Positions 25,169 to 34,386 are shown, counted from the first letter of the stretch. The stretch: DNA of 64,000 nucleotides from Barnesiella sp. An22 (GCF_002159975.1 NZ_NFJR01000004.1:186001-250000), one strand, 5' to 3'. The notes: generated by a model not told the origin, from the sequence alone. Made by a program: numbers and translations.

Positions 25169-25291
25169 ATGTCTTGGGAATTTATCATATTGTATATCGT
25201 CATTCCGGCTCTGCTGGGAGGCATCTTTGCCCCCAAGTTGGCCGAGGTGTGCCGAAATCTCTACGCCAGGTGGCGTAACCGGAATAGATAG
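25169..25291 (+). CDS. Small membrane protein, 40 aa
   Basis: ATG at 25169 to TAG at 25291 encodes MSWEFIILYIVIPALLGGIF, one hydrophobic helix, then a basic tail with CRNLYARWRNRNR. It lies 56 bp after the secreted protein gene and just before a strong terminator, so it would be the last cistron of that transcript. Its composition (one membrane helix, positively charged cytoplasmic end) is like many real small membrane proteins. Function unknown. Confidence 0.5.
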   Translation: MSWEFIILYIVIPALLGGIFAPKLAEVCRNLYARWRNRNR

Positions 25292-25314
25292 ATTGTGTAC
25301 ATAAGTGGATATCT

Positions 25315-25359
25315 GCATCGTTCGGGGTAGCGGAGGCTGTCCCGAGCGATGCTTTTTTT
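25315..25359 (+). terminator. Terminator after the secreted protein operon
   Basis: GCATCGTTCGGG (25315-25326) pairs with CCCGAGCGATGC (25341-25352), followed by seven T. Confidence 0.88.
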
Positions 25360-25390
25360 GAGAGAGGCAAATATAAATTGAGAATTATAG

Positions 25391-25420
25391 TTGTATTTTT
25401 ATAAAGTATTTGTATTTTTG
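25391..25420 (+). promoter_or_regulatory. Promoter of the AT-rich lipoprotein gene
   Basis: TATTTTTG at 25413-25420 with TTG at 25391-25393, 19 bp upstream; start codon at 25460. Confidence 0.75.
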
Positions 25421-25459
25421 GAAAAAGTAAGAGGTGGAATCTGCATAAAGCTCTTGTAT

Positions 25460-25909
25460 ATGAAGACTCTCAAATTTTTAGTGTTGCTTGCTATTGCGAT
25501 TGTAATGCAAGCTTGTTCGACAAGTAAAGCTGTAATCTCTCATGGTGTTGATATGTCGAAATATACATATGTTGTATTTGGAACAGAATCGACAGGTGAT
25601 AGAGAACTTGATGATATCATCATGGCCGTTGAAAATGAAATAGCAACAACCAACCTAACGGTTATTTCTAACCATGAAGCTTGGTTAAAAATCTCCCAAG
25701 GAATGTCTGTGCTTACCCCCAATATTCATGTTTTAACAGAAAAATGGGACGGTGGACATACATATATAACGATTACTTTTTACGATTTTGAGACAAATCA
25801 GAGTATAGCTGTTTTGAAAAGTAGTGGTATAGGATTATCTATATCTCAAGATCAAGATATTGCTATTGAGGCTATTGGAGAAAAATTGAAAGATGTGTTC
25901 GGGGAGTAG
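25460..25909 (+). CDS. Small lipoprotein of unknown function
   Basis: 149 residues with a lipoprotein signal: MKTLKFLVLLAIAIVMQACS, lipobox MQAC (Cys about 19). The mature part has alternating strands and helices (YTYVVFGTESTGDRELDD, TYITITFYDFETNQS) and ends with a helix containing IEAIGEKLKDVF; no known family is recognised. Markedly AT-rich compared with the flanking genes and paired with the CoiA-like gene 5 bp downstream, so probably a two-gene acquired unit. ATG at 25460 is chosen because the signal peptide starts there. Confidence 0.75.
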   Translation: MKTLKFLVLLAIAIVMQACSTSKAVISHGVDMSKYTYVVFGTESTGDRELDDIIMAVENEIATTNLTVISNHEAWLKISQGMSVLTPNIHVLTEKWDGGHTYITITFYDFETNQSIAVLKSSGIGLSISQDQDIAIEAIGEKLKDVFGE

Positions 25910-25914
25910 GAGAT

Positions 25915-27015
25915 ATGGATAATAAAAGTTTATTCCAAAATTCACCGGACAATCGTCTTACGTATGCTATTGATAGTGAGGGGAAAATCGTTAGTGTTGA
26001 TGATGTGCTTCCTGGAAATGAATGTGGATGCTTTTGTCCTGCCTGTAAAGCTCCTTTAATAGCAAAAAATCAAGGATTAAAGCGGGTACATCATTTTGCT
26101 CATTACAAAGGAACGGAATGTAAGCATGCATTTGAGTCTATGCTTCATATTCTTGCCAAGGAAAAAGTGCGAGAAGCCTTTCTTTCTAAGTCTGAATTTT
26201 GGATAAAATTCAAATATAGGTCATTTTGCCCAGATAGTGATACATGTAAATTCCTTAAAGACAGAAATTGTTATAGTGATCAAGAACGTGAGTTTGATAT
26301 AAAGCAGTATTATGACTCTTGTGAGCAAGAAATAGCATATGATGGTATAAATAGGCGTTCAGATTTGAAAATTTTTTCTTCGAAAAATCCTCAAACGCCT
26401 CCGATTTATTTGGAATTTTGTGTAACCCATGAAAGCGATTCTGAAAAATTGCATAGTGGTAATAAGATTATTGAGATAAAACTAACATCAGAACGTGATG
26501 TTTTGCAGTTGGCTGATTATGGAATTATAGAGTCGGGTTGTTACAATAGTGGCAAAAATATACTGGATATATCTTTTTATGGATTTAAAAATCAAGATTA
26601 TAGCAATAACCTCATAAGTAATAACATAGAGTTTGTTAGATTTATTTTGTATGAGTCTGGAAAAATGAGATGTTTTCAAGATTCTTGTGATTGTAGGTGT
26701 TTAGTGAAATCTGCAAACTCATTATTTGAGGTATGTATTCATACCAGTGTGTCATTTGGAATATATGACAAAGCTAAGTATATAGCCTTTCAAAAGTTTG
26801 GGATACCCAATTGTACCTTATGTAAGAATTTGGTAAATCTATATAATAGAGAAAATAAGATATGTCGATTATATAAAATCTTACAAATACCTAAAAATGA
26901 AAGTCTTGATACATCGAGGGCAAAGAAGTGCTCTTATTTTAAGATAGACAAAGAGGAACAGAATTTAATATTGGGAGAGGGATTGAATGTAGAATATACG
27001 ACATTGACACCATAG
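25915..27015 (+). CDS. CoiA-like putative nuclease with zinc-ribbon
   Basis: 366 residues, AT-rich. Near the N-terminus CFCPACKAPLIAKNQG, then HHFAHYKGTECKH, resemble the zinc-ribbon and the HFAH motif of CoiA-like competence proteins. Further on RRSDLKIF and PIYLEFCVTHES fit the spacing of a PD-(D/E)xK nuclease core (Asp about 146, E-x-C about 161-163). The C-terminal half is cysteine-rich (DSCDCRCL, NCTLCKNL), which may bind another zinc. CoiA relatives act on incoming DNA; a defence or DNA-processing role is possible but unproven. Second gene of the AT-rich pair. Confidence 0.6.
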   Translation: MDNKSLFQNSPDNRLTYAIDSEGKIVSVDDVLPGNECGCFCPACKAPLIAKNQGLKRVHHFAHYKGTECKHAFESMLHILAKEKVREAFLSKSEFWIKFKYRSFCPDSDTCKFLKDRNCYSDQEREFDIKQYYDSCEQEIAYDGINRRSDLKIFSSKNPQTPPIYLEFCVTHESDSEKLHSGNKIIEIKLTSERDVLQLADYGIIESGCYNSGKNILDISFYGFKNQDYSNNLISNNIEFVRFILYESGKMRCFQDSCDCRCLVKSANSLFEVCIHTSVSFGIYDKAKYIAFQKFGIPNCTLCKNLVNLYNRENKICRLYKILQIPKNESLDTSRAKKCSYFKIDKEEQNLILGEGLNVEYTTLTP

Positions 27016-27049
27016 GAACCTTTTTTATTTTTAATTGTAACAAATTCGA

Positions 27050-27057
27050 TATATTTG
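27050..27057 (+). promoter_or_regulatory. Promoter -7 box of the transglutaminase-like gene
   Basis: TATATTTG, 34 bp before the start codon at 27092. Confidence 0.65.
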
Positions 27058-27091
27058 CGTCTCATTATATACGAACAAAACATACGAGACT

Positions 27092-28288
27092 ATGAAACGA
27101 TTTTTGTGGCTGTTGCTTTTGCCCCTCTGTTTCGGGAGTTGGGCTGCCGAGAGAGAATGGAATGCCGATAGCGTGCAGGTGTATTACGAGAGCCAGGTGC
27201 AGCCGGTGATACAGAAAAGTTGGAAGAACTACAATCTGATCGAGAAGACCTACCGGCAGTTTTTCGACCGTTGCAAGTCGTTGCCCGACTCGGTGGTCGA
27301 TCAGTGTTCGTGGTGTTTCTCCGACTCCTATTACAACCTGGCCTGCTGCTATTCGCTTAAAGGTCGCAAGCGGGCGGCGGTCGATGCCTTCGAGCAGGCT
27401 ATCCGGCATGGTTACTACGACTATGCCCATGCCCAGCAGGATACCGACCTGGACAATATCCGGGGCGACAAGCGTTTTCAGCGGCTCCTGGCCCAGTTGC
27501 GCGAGGTGGGCGATTTCAACTACATACTCCGCAAGTCGCCCGGCTATGACAACACCGCCTCTACCGACTCGCTGCCGGCCTTTACCTATATGGCGCCCAA
27601 CGACAGCAACCTGGTGCGGGTGCGCCGCTACTTCAACCTCGACAGCATTGCGGGTGCGGGCGACGAAATCTCGAAAATCAAGAACTTGCTGTTGTGGGTA
27701 CACAACACCATCCGTCACGACGGGTCGTCATACAATCCCAAGGTGAAGAATGCCATTGCCATCTACGAAATCTGCAAGCGCGAAGACCGGGGTGTCAACT
27801 GCCGCATGATGGCGCAGATGCTCAATGAGTGCTATCTGGCCATGGGCTTCAAGTCGCGCTATGTCACCTGCCTGCCCAAGAGCTATATCAACGACTGCCA
27901 CGTCATCAACGCCGTCTACTCCTGCACCCTCGACAAGTGGGTGTGGGTAGACCCCACCTGGGGCGCCTATGTGATGGACGAGGAGGGCAATCTGCTCGGC
28001 CTCTCGGAGGTGCGCGACCGGTTGAAAACGGGCCAGTTTGTCACGGTGAACGACGATGCCAACTGGAATCATCAAGTGGACTGCACGACCGATTACTACC
28101 TGAACTACTACATGAGCAAGAACCTCTATTATCTGCAATGTTCCGATATTAGCGGTTTCGACAACGAGACCCGTATCGAGGGAAAAGTGATGCCGCGCTA
28201 CGTCACCCTCGCGCCCGAGGGCGAACCCTATGACAACTCGTTCAGCACCTCGAACGAGGCTTGGTTCTGGGCATCGCCTTATAAATGA
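27092..28288 (+). CDS. Secreted protein with TPR and transglutaminase-like domain
   Basis: 398 residues with a signal peptide (MKRFLWLLLLPLCFGSWAA). Residues about 70-140 contain a TPR-like helical pair (YYNLACCYSLKGRKRAAVDAFEQAI in part). Residues about 210-300 are a transglutaminase-like papain-fold domain with catalytic Cys in GVNCRMMAQML, His in NDCHVINAVY and Asp in WVWVDPTWGAY. All three residues are present, so it may be an active cysteine peptidase or amidase acting outside the inner membrane. The substrate is unknown. Own promoter and a very strong terminator: a monocistronic gene. Confidence 0.85.
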   Translation: MKRFLWLLLLPLCFGSWAAEREWNADSVQVYYESQVQPVIQKSWKNYNLIEKTYRQFFDRCKSLPDSVVDQCSWCFSDSYYNLACCYSLKGRKRAAVDAFEQAIRHGYYDYAHAQQDTDLDNIRGDKRFQRLLAQLREVGDFNYILRKSPGYDNTASTDSLPAFTYMAPNDSNLVRVRRYFNLDSIAGAGDEISKIKNLLLWVHNTIRHDGSSYNPKVKNAIAIYEICKREDRGVNCRMMAQMLNECYLAMGFKSRYVTCLPKSYINDCHVINAVYSCTLDKWVWVDPTWGAYVMDEEGNLLGLSEVRDRLKTGQFVTVNDDANWNHQVDCTTDYYLNYYMSKNLYYLQCSDISGFDNETRIEGKVMPRYVTLAPEGEPYDNSFSTSNEAWFWASPYK

Positions 28289-28338
28289 TGCGGCTAGTTG
28301 CCCCACATCGAAATACGGGGGCCAGCTTTTGGAATATG

Positions 28339-28372
28339 GAGAGGGCGCACGACTTGTGCGCCCTCTCTTTTT
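28339..28372 (+). terminator. Terminator of the transglutaminase-like gene
   Basis: Perfect 12 bp stem GAGAGGGCGCAC (28339-28350) with GTGCGCCCTCTC (28356-28367), loop GACTT, then T5. Confidence 0.95.
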
Positions 28373-28420
28373 GGGATGAGGTGAGTATCTCTTGCCGGTA
28401 TTCCTGCCCGGGTATTTTTT

Positions 28421-28696
28421 GGATTCTGCATCGGGGCGCGGAATGACGTGTGTGTCACCCCGCACCGTGATGCGGGGTCCAGGGAGGTGAAGTCGAGGGA
28501 ATAGGCTTTTGCCGGTAATTTTCGGTTATTCCTGAATACCGCGTCGTAGCGCGGTATGACGTGCGTGTCCCCCGCACCACGATGTGGGGTCCAGAAGGTG
28601 AAGTCGAGGGTATAGCCTTTTGCGGGTATTTTCTGGATTCCGCGTCGGGGCGCGGAATGACGTGTGTGTCACCCCGCACCTCGATGCGGGGTCCAG
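28421..28696 (+). repeat. Dispersed palindromic repeat, three units
   Basis: Three module B copies (about 28421, 28533, 28633) alternate with three module A copies (about 28454, 28567, 28668), separated by a spacer with GAGGTGAAGTCGAGGG. The first and third B modules carry GGATT/GGAAT, the second carries GAATA/GGTAT, so the paired bases have changed together. It lies between the convergent transglutaminase-like gene and maf. Confidence 0.9.
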
Positions 28697-28733
28697 TCGA
28701 GAGCCGTTTGTAGGTATTTCTGTGGAATAACTC

Positions 28734-29315
28734 TTAGAATCTCTTCAACTCGGTGTAGAGCCGCTGGATAGGCAGCCCCATTACGTTGTAGTAGCTGCCG
28801 TGCAACCCGGTCACACCGATGTAGCCAATCCACTCCTGCACGCCGTAGGCGCCAGCCTTGTCGAGCGGGCGGTAGCGGTCTACGTAGTAGTCTATTTCGT
28901 CGTCGGTGAGGGGGGCGAAGTCGACCTCGGTCGATACGGCAAAGGAGATTTGCTTCTGCATCGAGGTGAGCGTAACCCCGGTGATGACGGTGTGCGTCTT
29001 ACCCGAGAGGGCCCGCAGCATGGCTTTGGCATCGGCCAGGTCGTGCGGCTTGCCATAGACCCGGCCGTCGAGCCAGACGATGGTATCGGCCGTGATGAGC
29101 AGCGTGTTTTCTTTCATCTGGCTGCGATAGGCGGCTGCCTTCTCCTGCGAGATGTAGAGCGGAATCTCTTCGCCCGAGAGGGTAGCGGGGTACGACTCGT
29201 CCACCTCGGGCAGAGCCGTTACGCGGTATTCGATGTCGAGCCCGGCCAGGAGCTCGCGGCGACGTGGCGAGTTGCTCGCCAGCAGTATTTCGTATTTCTG
29301 GAGATTCGATAACAT
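28734..29315 (-). CDS. maf: Maf-like nucleotide pyrophosphatase
   Basis: 193-residue protein of the Maf/Ham1-like fold, which hydrolyses non-canonical nucleoside triphosphates such as dTTP, UTP or modified forms. The signature ILLASNSPRRRELL is at residues about 9-22, followed by DESYPA, ITADTIVWLDG and GKPHDLADA, then a C-terminal YGVQEWIGYIGVTGLHGSYYNVMGLP. ATG at 29315 is chosen because it starts the conserved region and lies 22 bp after the kdsC stop. Last gene of a four-gene leftward operon. Confidence 0.93.
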   Translation of the reverse strand: MLSNLQKYEILLASNSPRRRELLAGLDIEYRVTALPEVDESYPATLSGEEIPLYISQEKAAAYRSQMKENTLLITADTIVWLDGRVYGKPHDLADAKAMLRALSGKTHTVITGVTLTSMQKQISFAVSTEVDFAPLTDDEIDYYVDRYRPLDKAGAYGVQEWIGYIGVTGLHGSYYNVMGLPIQRLYTELKRF

Positions 29316-29337
29316 AGTCAATCGTTTTTTCTGAGGT

Positions 29338-29862
29338 TTACCAGCCGAACGCCTTTTCGTCGGCCATCCATTTGCCTTGGGCGCGCAGCACCTGTTCGAT
29401 GATGTCGCGGCCACAACCCATCCCGCCGCAGAAGGGCGAAACGTAGCGGGCAATCTGTTTGATTTCGGGTGCCGCATCGGCCGGGCAGGCGGGCAGACCG
29501 GCCACACGCATCACCTCGTAGTCGGGAATATCGTCGCCCATGTACATCACTTCACTCGCTTGCAGGCCGCACTCGGCGAGCCACTGTTCGAATATCTTGA
29601 TTTTCACGGCCACGCCCATGTAGACGTGCGAGAGGCCCAGCCCCTCGAAGCGTTTGCGCACCGCCTCGGTGCGTCCGCCGGTGATGATGGCCACGGGGTA
29701 TCCCAGTTTGGCCGCCAGTTGCAAGGCATATCCGTCTTTGATGTTGATGACCCGCATGGGTTCGCCCGAGGGGTGCAGGGGTATGGAGTCGGACGACAGC
29801 ACGCCGTCCACGTCGAAGGCAAAGGCTTTTATTTTCGTCAGGTCGAAATCGGTTCGGCTCAT
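29338..29862 (-). CDS. kdsC: KDO-8-phosphate phosphatase, KdsC type
   Basis: 174-residue HAD phosphatase without a cap domain that removes phosphate from 3-deoxy-D-manno-octulosonate 8-phosphate in lipopolysaccharide core synthesis. Nucleophile motif [12 protein letters not shown] (about 14-25), [11 protein letters not shown] (about 54-64), and [10 protein letters not shown] (about 109-118), with the C-terminal [13 protein letters not shown] typical of KdsC. Its start overlaps the upstream DUF2520 stop as ATGA at 29862-29859. Other KDO genes are not adjacent. Confidence 0.9.
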   Translation of the reverse strand: MSRTDFDLTKIKAFAFDVDGVLSSDSIPLHPSGEPMRVINIKDGYALQLAAKLGYPVAIITGGRTEAVRKRFEGLGLSHVYMGVAVKIKIFEQWLAECGLQASEVMYMGDDIPDYEVMRVAGLPACPADAAPEIKQIARYVSPFCGGMGCGRDIIEQVLRAQGKWMADEKAFGW

Positions 29863-30659
29863 GGTTGTTGGGTTTTATCGGGGTTATGTATTTCGTGAAT
29901 GCTGCGGCTCATCAGACTGTAAATCTCGCGCATCGTGGGGTCGGAGAGCAGCGCCTCCTGTTTGGCGATGATGTTGCGGTCGTATCGGATGGCTGGGCCC
30001 GTCTGGGCATCGAAGGGCGACATGTCGGCCACCTTGTCGGCCGTTTCTCGGATAAGGGGCAGCATCGCCTCGAAAGGCAGTCCGTGTTCCTGCAGGATGC
30101 GGTCGCATAGCACATAGAGGTGGTTGGTGAAGTTGCAGGCAAAGACGGCAGCCAGGTGCAGATACTTGCGTTGCTCCGAGTCGGCCCGGTAGACGCGGCC
30201 CGAGAGCCGGGCGGCCAGGTGGTACAGCAGGTCGGCATCGGCTTCGCTGTTGGCCTCGATGAAGAGGGGAATGTTGTCGAATGCCACCTCGCGCTCCTTG
30301 CTGAAGGTCTGCATGGGGTAGAAGACTCCGTAGCGGGTCGAGTAGGGGCGGAATATTTCGCAGTCTACACTGCCGGCCGTGTGTACCCACAGCCCGTTGT
30401 TGGCCGGCATACGGGCAAGCAGGTCGGGCAGAACCGAGTCCTTCACGGCGAAAATATAGAGGTCGCCGTCGGCAGGCAGACTGTTGAGGTCGGTCGTGTA
30501 GCGGCAGCGGGGCAACTGTTCGCCCAACCGCCGGGCCGACTCTTCGGTGCGGCTATATACCCACGCCGGGGCGAGACCCTTCTCCCGCAACACCAGTGCC
30601 AGCCTCGTAGCCAGGTTGCCGGCACCGATCAGGACTATCTTCATCGTTGCGTCGTTCAT
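29859..30659 (-). CDS. Rossmann-like and DUF2520 domain protein
   Basis: 266 residues. The N-terminus has a dinucleotide-binding fold ([19 protein letters not shown], about residues 6-24) and the region to about 130 resembles the NADP-binding part of oxidoreductases. The C-terminal part ([26 protein letters not shown], about 165-190) matches the DUF2520 helical domain. The activity is unknown. ATG at 30659 is chosen because it overlaps the nitroreductase stop as ATGA; an internal ATG at 30644 is the alternative. Usual length for the family. Confidence 0.87.
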   Translation of the reverse strand: MNDATMKIVLIGAGNLATRLALVLREKGLAPAWVYSRTEESARRLGEQLPRCRYTTDLNSLPADGDLYIFAVKDSVLPDLLARMPANNGLWVHTAGSVDCEIFRPYSTRYGVFYPMQTFSKEREVAFDNIPLFIEANSEADADLLYHLAARLSGRVYRADSEQRKYLHLAAVFACNFTNHLYVLCDRILQEHGLPFEAMLPLIRETADKVADMSPFDAQTGPAIRYDRNIIAKQEALLSDPTMREIYSLMSRSIHEIHNPDKTQQP

Positions 30660-31186
30660 TCCCATTTGCCTATATGCACCTTTTCCCACATCATCTTCTC
30701 TTCGTCGAAGGGCTTGCGCTCCTCGTCCTTGTGGCCGATGGAGAGGATGCAGAGCACGCCCATCGTTTCGGGTATGCCCAGTATGCTGCGTACGATGTCT
30801 TCGGCCGGTTCGTCGTCGGCCCCGAATCGGTTGCGCACCTGAATCCAGCAGCTGCCCAGCCCCAGGTCGGCCGCTTGCAGTTGCATGAGTATGGCGGCAA
30901 TCGAGGCATCCTCGACCCAGGTATCGGTAAGGGTCATGTCGGCCGTCACGACGATAGCCAGGGCAGCCCCTTCGACAGGCTTGGCTCCGGCCGTCTTGCA
31001 GGCAGCCAGGCGGGCCAGCACCTCTTTATCTTCGACGGCGATAAACTCCCAAGGGGTACAGCGTTTCGACGAGGGGGCGAGCAGCCCGGCCTCGAGAATC
31101 AGCTTCACCGAGTCGGGCGACAGCGGTTGGTCGGTATACTTGCGGATGCTGCGGCGGTGCATCAACAGATCGTGCAGATTATTCAT
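30656..31186 (-). CDS. Nitroreductase family protein
   Basis: 176-residue FMN-dependent NAD(P)H oxidoreductase of the nitroreductase family. The opening LLMHRRSIRKYTDQPL holds the FMN-phosphate-binding arginines, LAPSSKRCTPWEFIAVED is the second conserved block, and AADLGLGSCWI the third. The length suits the small subgroup. The substrate is unknown. First gene of the operon with DUF2520, kdsC and maf, with a -7 box about 110 bp upstream. Confidence 0.9.
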   Translation of the reverse strand: MNNLHDLLMHRRSIRKYTDQPLSPDSVKLILEAGLLAPSSKRCTPWEFIAVEDKEVLARLAACKTAGAKPVEGAALAIVVTADMTLTDTWVEDASIAAILMQLQAADLGLGSCWIQVRNRFGADDEPAEDIVRSILGIPETMGVLCILSIGHKDEERKPFDEEKMMWEKVHIGKWE

Positions 31187-31297
31187 AAGGGTAATGTTTT
31201 TACGGTTTGTATTTCATGAATTGGAGGAGGTGACGTTCGGCCCCGGCTGTGTGGCGTACAGACGAGCGGGGACACGAGCCTGCATCTCTTCCAGTAG

Positions 31298-31305
31298 CAA
31301 AGATA
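31298..31305 (-). promoter_or_regulatory. Promoter -7 box of the nitroreductase-maf operon
   Basis: Reads TATCTTTG on the minus strand; gives a 5' leader of about 105 nt before 31186 with no gene in it. Confidence 0.6.
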
Positions 31306-31442
31306 CAAAACCTAATGCTTACGCGGGGAATCTGCGAAAACTTTTTTCGCTACTTTTCGGCGGGCCGCATACTGAACGACGCTTTTTTGCGTTTATTAAA
31401 TGTGCCTCTCGACAAACGGGGCACGTTGTGTATAGAATCCCG

Positions 31443-33857
31443 ATGAAATACAAGATATTACTCCTTTTTGTCGCGATAGGTGCGGTGCTCGAGCTGGCGG
31501 CGCAAGGGCGTGTGAAACTCACGGGCCGGGTCTACGACAGCGACAACCAGCCTATCGAACTGGCTACGGTGCGTGTGGCGGGGACGACCATGGGCACGAT
31601 GACCGACCTCAAGGGCGAGTATCAGCTCTCCATACCGGCGGGCGACTCGATTGTGGTCATCTATTCCTGCTTGGGTTACCGCGAGGAGCAGCGGCAGCTG
31701 CTCAACCTTACGAAAGATGTCTCGCTGTCGGTGCGGCTGAACAAAAACTCGAAGATGCTGAGCGAGGTGGTGGTGGCGACTCACCGCCGGCAGACCAGCA
31801 CGTTGCAGACCATCGACACGAAGGACCTCAAGCTGATGCCCGATGCTTCGGGCGGCAGTATCGAGGCGATGCTCACCACCTTTGCCGGGGTCAACTCGAG
31901 CAACGAGTTGAGTTCGCAATACTCGGTGCGGGGCGGTAACTTCGACGAGAATATCGTCTACATCAACGGTATCGAGGTGTATCGTCCGCTCACGGTGCGG
32001 TCGGGACAGCAGGAGGGGTTGAGTATCATCAACCCCGATATGGTGGGGGCCGTAGGCTTTTCGTCGGGCGGTTTCTCGGCCGAGTATGGCGACAAGATGT
32101 CGTCGGTGCTCGACATCATCTACAAGCATCCCGAGGCTTTCGAGGGGTCGGTGTCGGCCAGCTTTCTGGGAGCCACCGCCTCGATTGGGCAGAGTACCAA
32201 GAAGTTCTCGCAACTGCACGGCATCCGCTACAAGACCAACTCCACCCTGTTGAGCTCGCTCGATACCAAGGGCGAGTATGAACCGTCGTTCTTCGATTAT
32301 CAAACCTATCTCACCTATAAGTTCGCCCCCAAGTGGGAGGCTTCGTTTCTGGGCAACATTGCCATCAACGACTACAAGTTCACCCCCCACGAGCGCAACA
32401 CCTCGTTTGGTACGGCCACGAATGCCAAGCAGTTCAAGGTCTATTTCGACGGCGGGGAGCGCGACAAGTTCGAGACCTATTTCGGGGCTCTGTCGCTGAA
32501 CTTCTTCCCCGACAAATATACCCAGTGGGCCTTGATGACCTCGGCCTTTGTCACCAACGAACTGGTGACCTACGACATTTCGGGTCAATACTGGCTCGAC
32601 GAGCTGGCCGATACGGGCGACGGCGAGGGCAGCGAGAATACCGGCGCGCTGGGCGTGGGCACCTATCACGAGCATGCCCGCAACCGCCTCAAGGCCTCGG
32701 TGATTGCCACCTCGATCAAGGGGGCTACCAAGTTGGGACAGAACGAGCTGAAGTGGGGATTCACCCACCAGTACGAACAGATTTACGACCGCGTGCGCGA
32801 GTGGGAGATGCGCGACTCGGCCGGCTATTCGCTGCCGCATACCGGGCAGTCGGTCGAGATGATTTACAACCTCTTTTCGAAGCAGGACATGGAGAGCCAC
32901 CGCCTCTCGGCCTATCTGCAGGATACCTATCGGATGCGCACCTTGTGGGGGCGGCTCATCTTCACCGGTGGTGTGCGGGCCTCGTACTGGGGCTTCAACA
33001 AGGAGACGCTGGTGAGTCCGCGGGCCTCGATTACCTTCATCCCGGCCGCCAACGAGCAGATTACGGCCCGCCTGGCCGGCGGTCTCTATTACCAGGCCCC
33101 CTTCTACAAGGAGTTGCGCGACACGGTGTGCGATGCCTCCAACAATTACGTGGTGCAGTTGAACCGCAACATCAAGTCGCAACGCTCGATACACGTGGTG
33201 CTCGGCGGCGACTATTCGTTCCGGGCGTTGGACCGTCCGTTCAAATTCACGGCCGAACTCTACTACAAGAAACTCGATAACCTCATTCCCTACGAAATCG
33301 ACAACCTGCGGGTGTGGTACAGCGGGCAGAACGAGGCCAAGGGCTACGCCGCCGGTATCGACCTGAAGCTCTTCGGGCAGTTTGTGCCCGGGGTCGACTC
33401 GTGGCTCACCTTCTCGCTGATGAAGACGCAGGAGGAAATCGGCGGCATCAAACTGCCCCGACCTACCGACCAGCGGTACAGCGTGGGGCTCTACTTCCAG
33501 GACTATGTGCCCCGCTTCCCCAAATACAAATTCAGCCTGCGGGCTATCCTGGCCGACGGTCTGCCGGTGGGTTCGCCCCGCAAGGGACGTCAGGCGGGCT
33601 ACTTCAGGGCCCCGGCCTACAAGCGTATCGACATCGGAGCTTCGCGTCTGCTGGTGGGGGGCGAAGACAAACTCCTGCAACGGGGTATCTTCCGCAACCT
33701 GAAAAGCGTGTGGATTGGTATCGACGTGTTCAACCTCTTCGACATCAGCAACGTGAACTCCTACTATTGGGTCACCGACATCACCAATGCCCAGTATGCC
33801 GTGCCCAACTACCTTACCCGCAGGCAGATAAACCTGCGTCTCTCCATCGACTTTTAA
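31443..33857 (+). CDS. TonB-dependent receptor
   Basis: 804-residue outer-membrane receptor. Signal peptide at 1-20 (KILLLFVAIGAVLELAAQ), a carboxypeptidase-regulatory-like domain at about 24-110 (VKLTGRVYDSDNQPIELATVRVAGTT in part), a plug at about 115-225 (SVRGGNFDENIVYINGIEV), then a 22-strand-type barrel ending in the aromatic residue F (RLSIDF), the normal end for outer-membrane assembly. There is no SusD-like neighbour, so a metal chelate or other small ligand is as likely as a glycan. ATG at 31443 is chosen because the signal peptide starts there; an open frame upstream is on the opposite strand to the nitroreductase gene. Confidence 0.93.
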   Translation: MKYKILLLFVAIGAVLELAAQGRVKLTGRVYDSDNQPIELATVRVAGTTMGTMTDLKGEYQLSIPAGDSIVVIYSCLGYREEQRQLLNLTKDVSLSVRLNKNSKMLSEVVVATHRRQTSTLQTIDTKDLKLMPDASGGSIEAMLTTFAGVNSSNELSSQYSVRGGNFDENIVYINGIEVYRPLTVRSGQQEGLSIINPDMVGAVGFSSGGFSAEYGDKMSSVLDIIYKHPEAFEGSVSASFLGATASIGQSTKKFSQLHGIRYKTNSTLLSSLDTKGEYEPSFFDYQTYLTYKFAPKWEASFLGNIAINDYKFTPHERNTSFGTATNAKQFKVYFDGGERDKFETYFGALSLNFFPDKYTQWALMTSAFVTNELVTYDISGQYWLDELADTGDGEGSENTGALGVGTYHEHARNRLKASVIATSIKGATKLGQNELKWGFTHQYEQIYDRVREWEMRDSAGYSLPHTGQSVEMIYNLFSKQDMESHRLSAYLQDTYRMRTLWGRLIFTGGVRASYWGFNKETLVSPRASITFIPAANEQITARLAGGLYYQAPFYKELRDTVCDASNNYVVQLNRNIKSQRSIHVVLGGDYSFRALDRPFKFTAELYYKKLDNLIPYEIDNLRVWYSGQNEAKGYAAGIDLKLFGQFVPGVDSWLTFSLMKTQEEIGGIKLPRPTDQRYSVGLYFQDYVPRFPKYKFSLRAILADGLPVGSPRKGRQAGYFRAPAYKRIDIGASRLLVGGEDKLLQRGIFRNLKSVWIGIDVFNLFDISNVNSYYWVTDITNAQYAVPNYLTRRQINLRLSIDF

Positions 33858-33870
33858 TCGACCGGCCCGA

Positions 33871-34386
33871 TTACCGCAGGCGAATGTAGTACATCAGGTC
33901 GGTGATGCCGTAGAGCAGTGTGGCCGCACCGAAGGTGGCGACAATGATGCGCTCGGTCGCCGAGAAGGGATTGACCAGAATCTCGATGCCGATAAGCAGA
34001 ACAATCACCGGCAGCAGATAGGAGAGCCACCCCGCCTTGCGCTTGATGGTCTTCTTCAGTGTGAGCAGATAGAGCAACTGGTAAACTCCGATTAAGATGA
34101 GTGCACCCCCCAGCACGTAGATGGTCACCCCGATGTACCAACTGGGCACCAGGATGAGCGAACACCCGAACAGCAGCAGGATGGCCGACATCACGGGGAA
34201 CGGCAGATCCTTCTTGTGGTTGCCGCTCAGCAGATAGGAGAGGATGGTGTAGAGACTGGGTATCCCCACCAGGATACCGATAATGAAGAGTATGGTGGGC
34301 AGGGCGGCGTTGGGATAGAATATCAACAGCAACCCCACGGCGATAGAGGCGATGATACGGACCAGCGGATTTTGAAAAGCATTCAT
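33871..34386 (-). CDS. DUF308 / HdeD-like membrane protein
   Basis: 171 residues with six hydrophobic segments arranged as three helical pairs, the layout of the DUF308 (HdeD) family; in enteric bacteria HdeD is linked to acid resistance. Segments include IIASIAVGLLLIFYP, TILFIIGILVGIPSLYTIL and YLLPVIVLLIGIEILVNP. The role here is unknown. ATG at 34386 is chosen over an upstream ATG at 34443, which lies upstream of the -7 box (TACCTTTG, 34432-34439 on the minus strand). It is a single gene, 13 bp from the convergent TonB receptor. Confidence 0.83.
   Translation of the reverse strand: MNAFQNPLVRIIASIAVGLLLIFYPNAALPTILFIIGILVGIPSLYTILSYLLSGNHKKDLPFPVMSAILLLFGCSLILVPSWYIGVTIYVLGGALILIGVYQLLYLLTLKKTIKRKAGWLSYLLPVIVLLIGIEILVNPFSATERIIVATFGAATLLYGITDLMYYIRLR

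Noticed and set aside
28734-29507. Longer N-terminus for Maf starting at 29507
   Set aside because: The extra 64 residues overlap kdsC in another frame and have no Maf character; ATG at 29315 starts the conserved domain.
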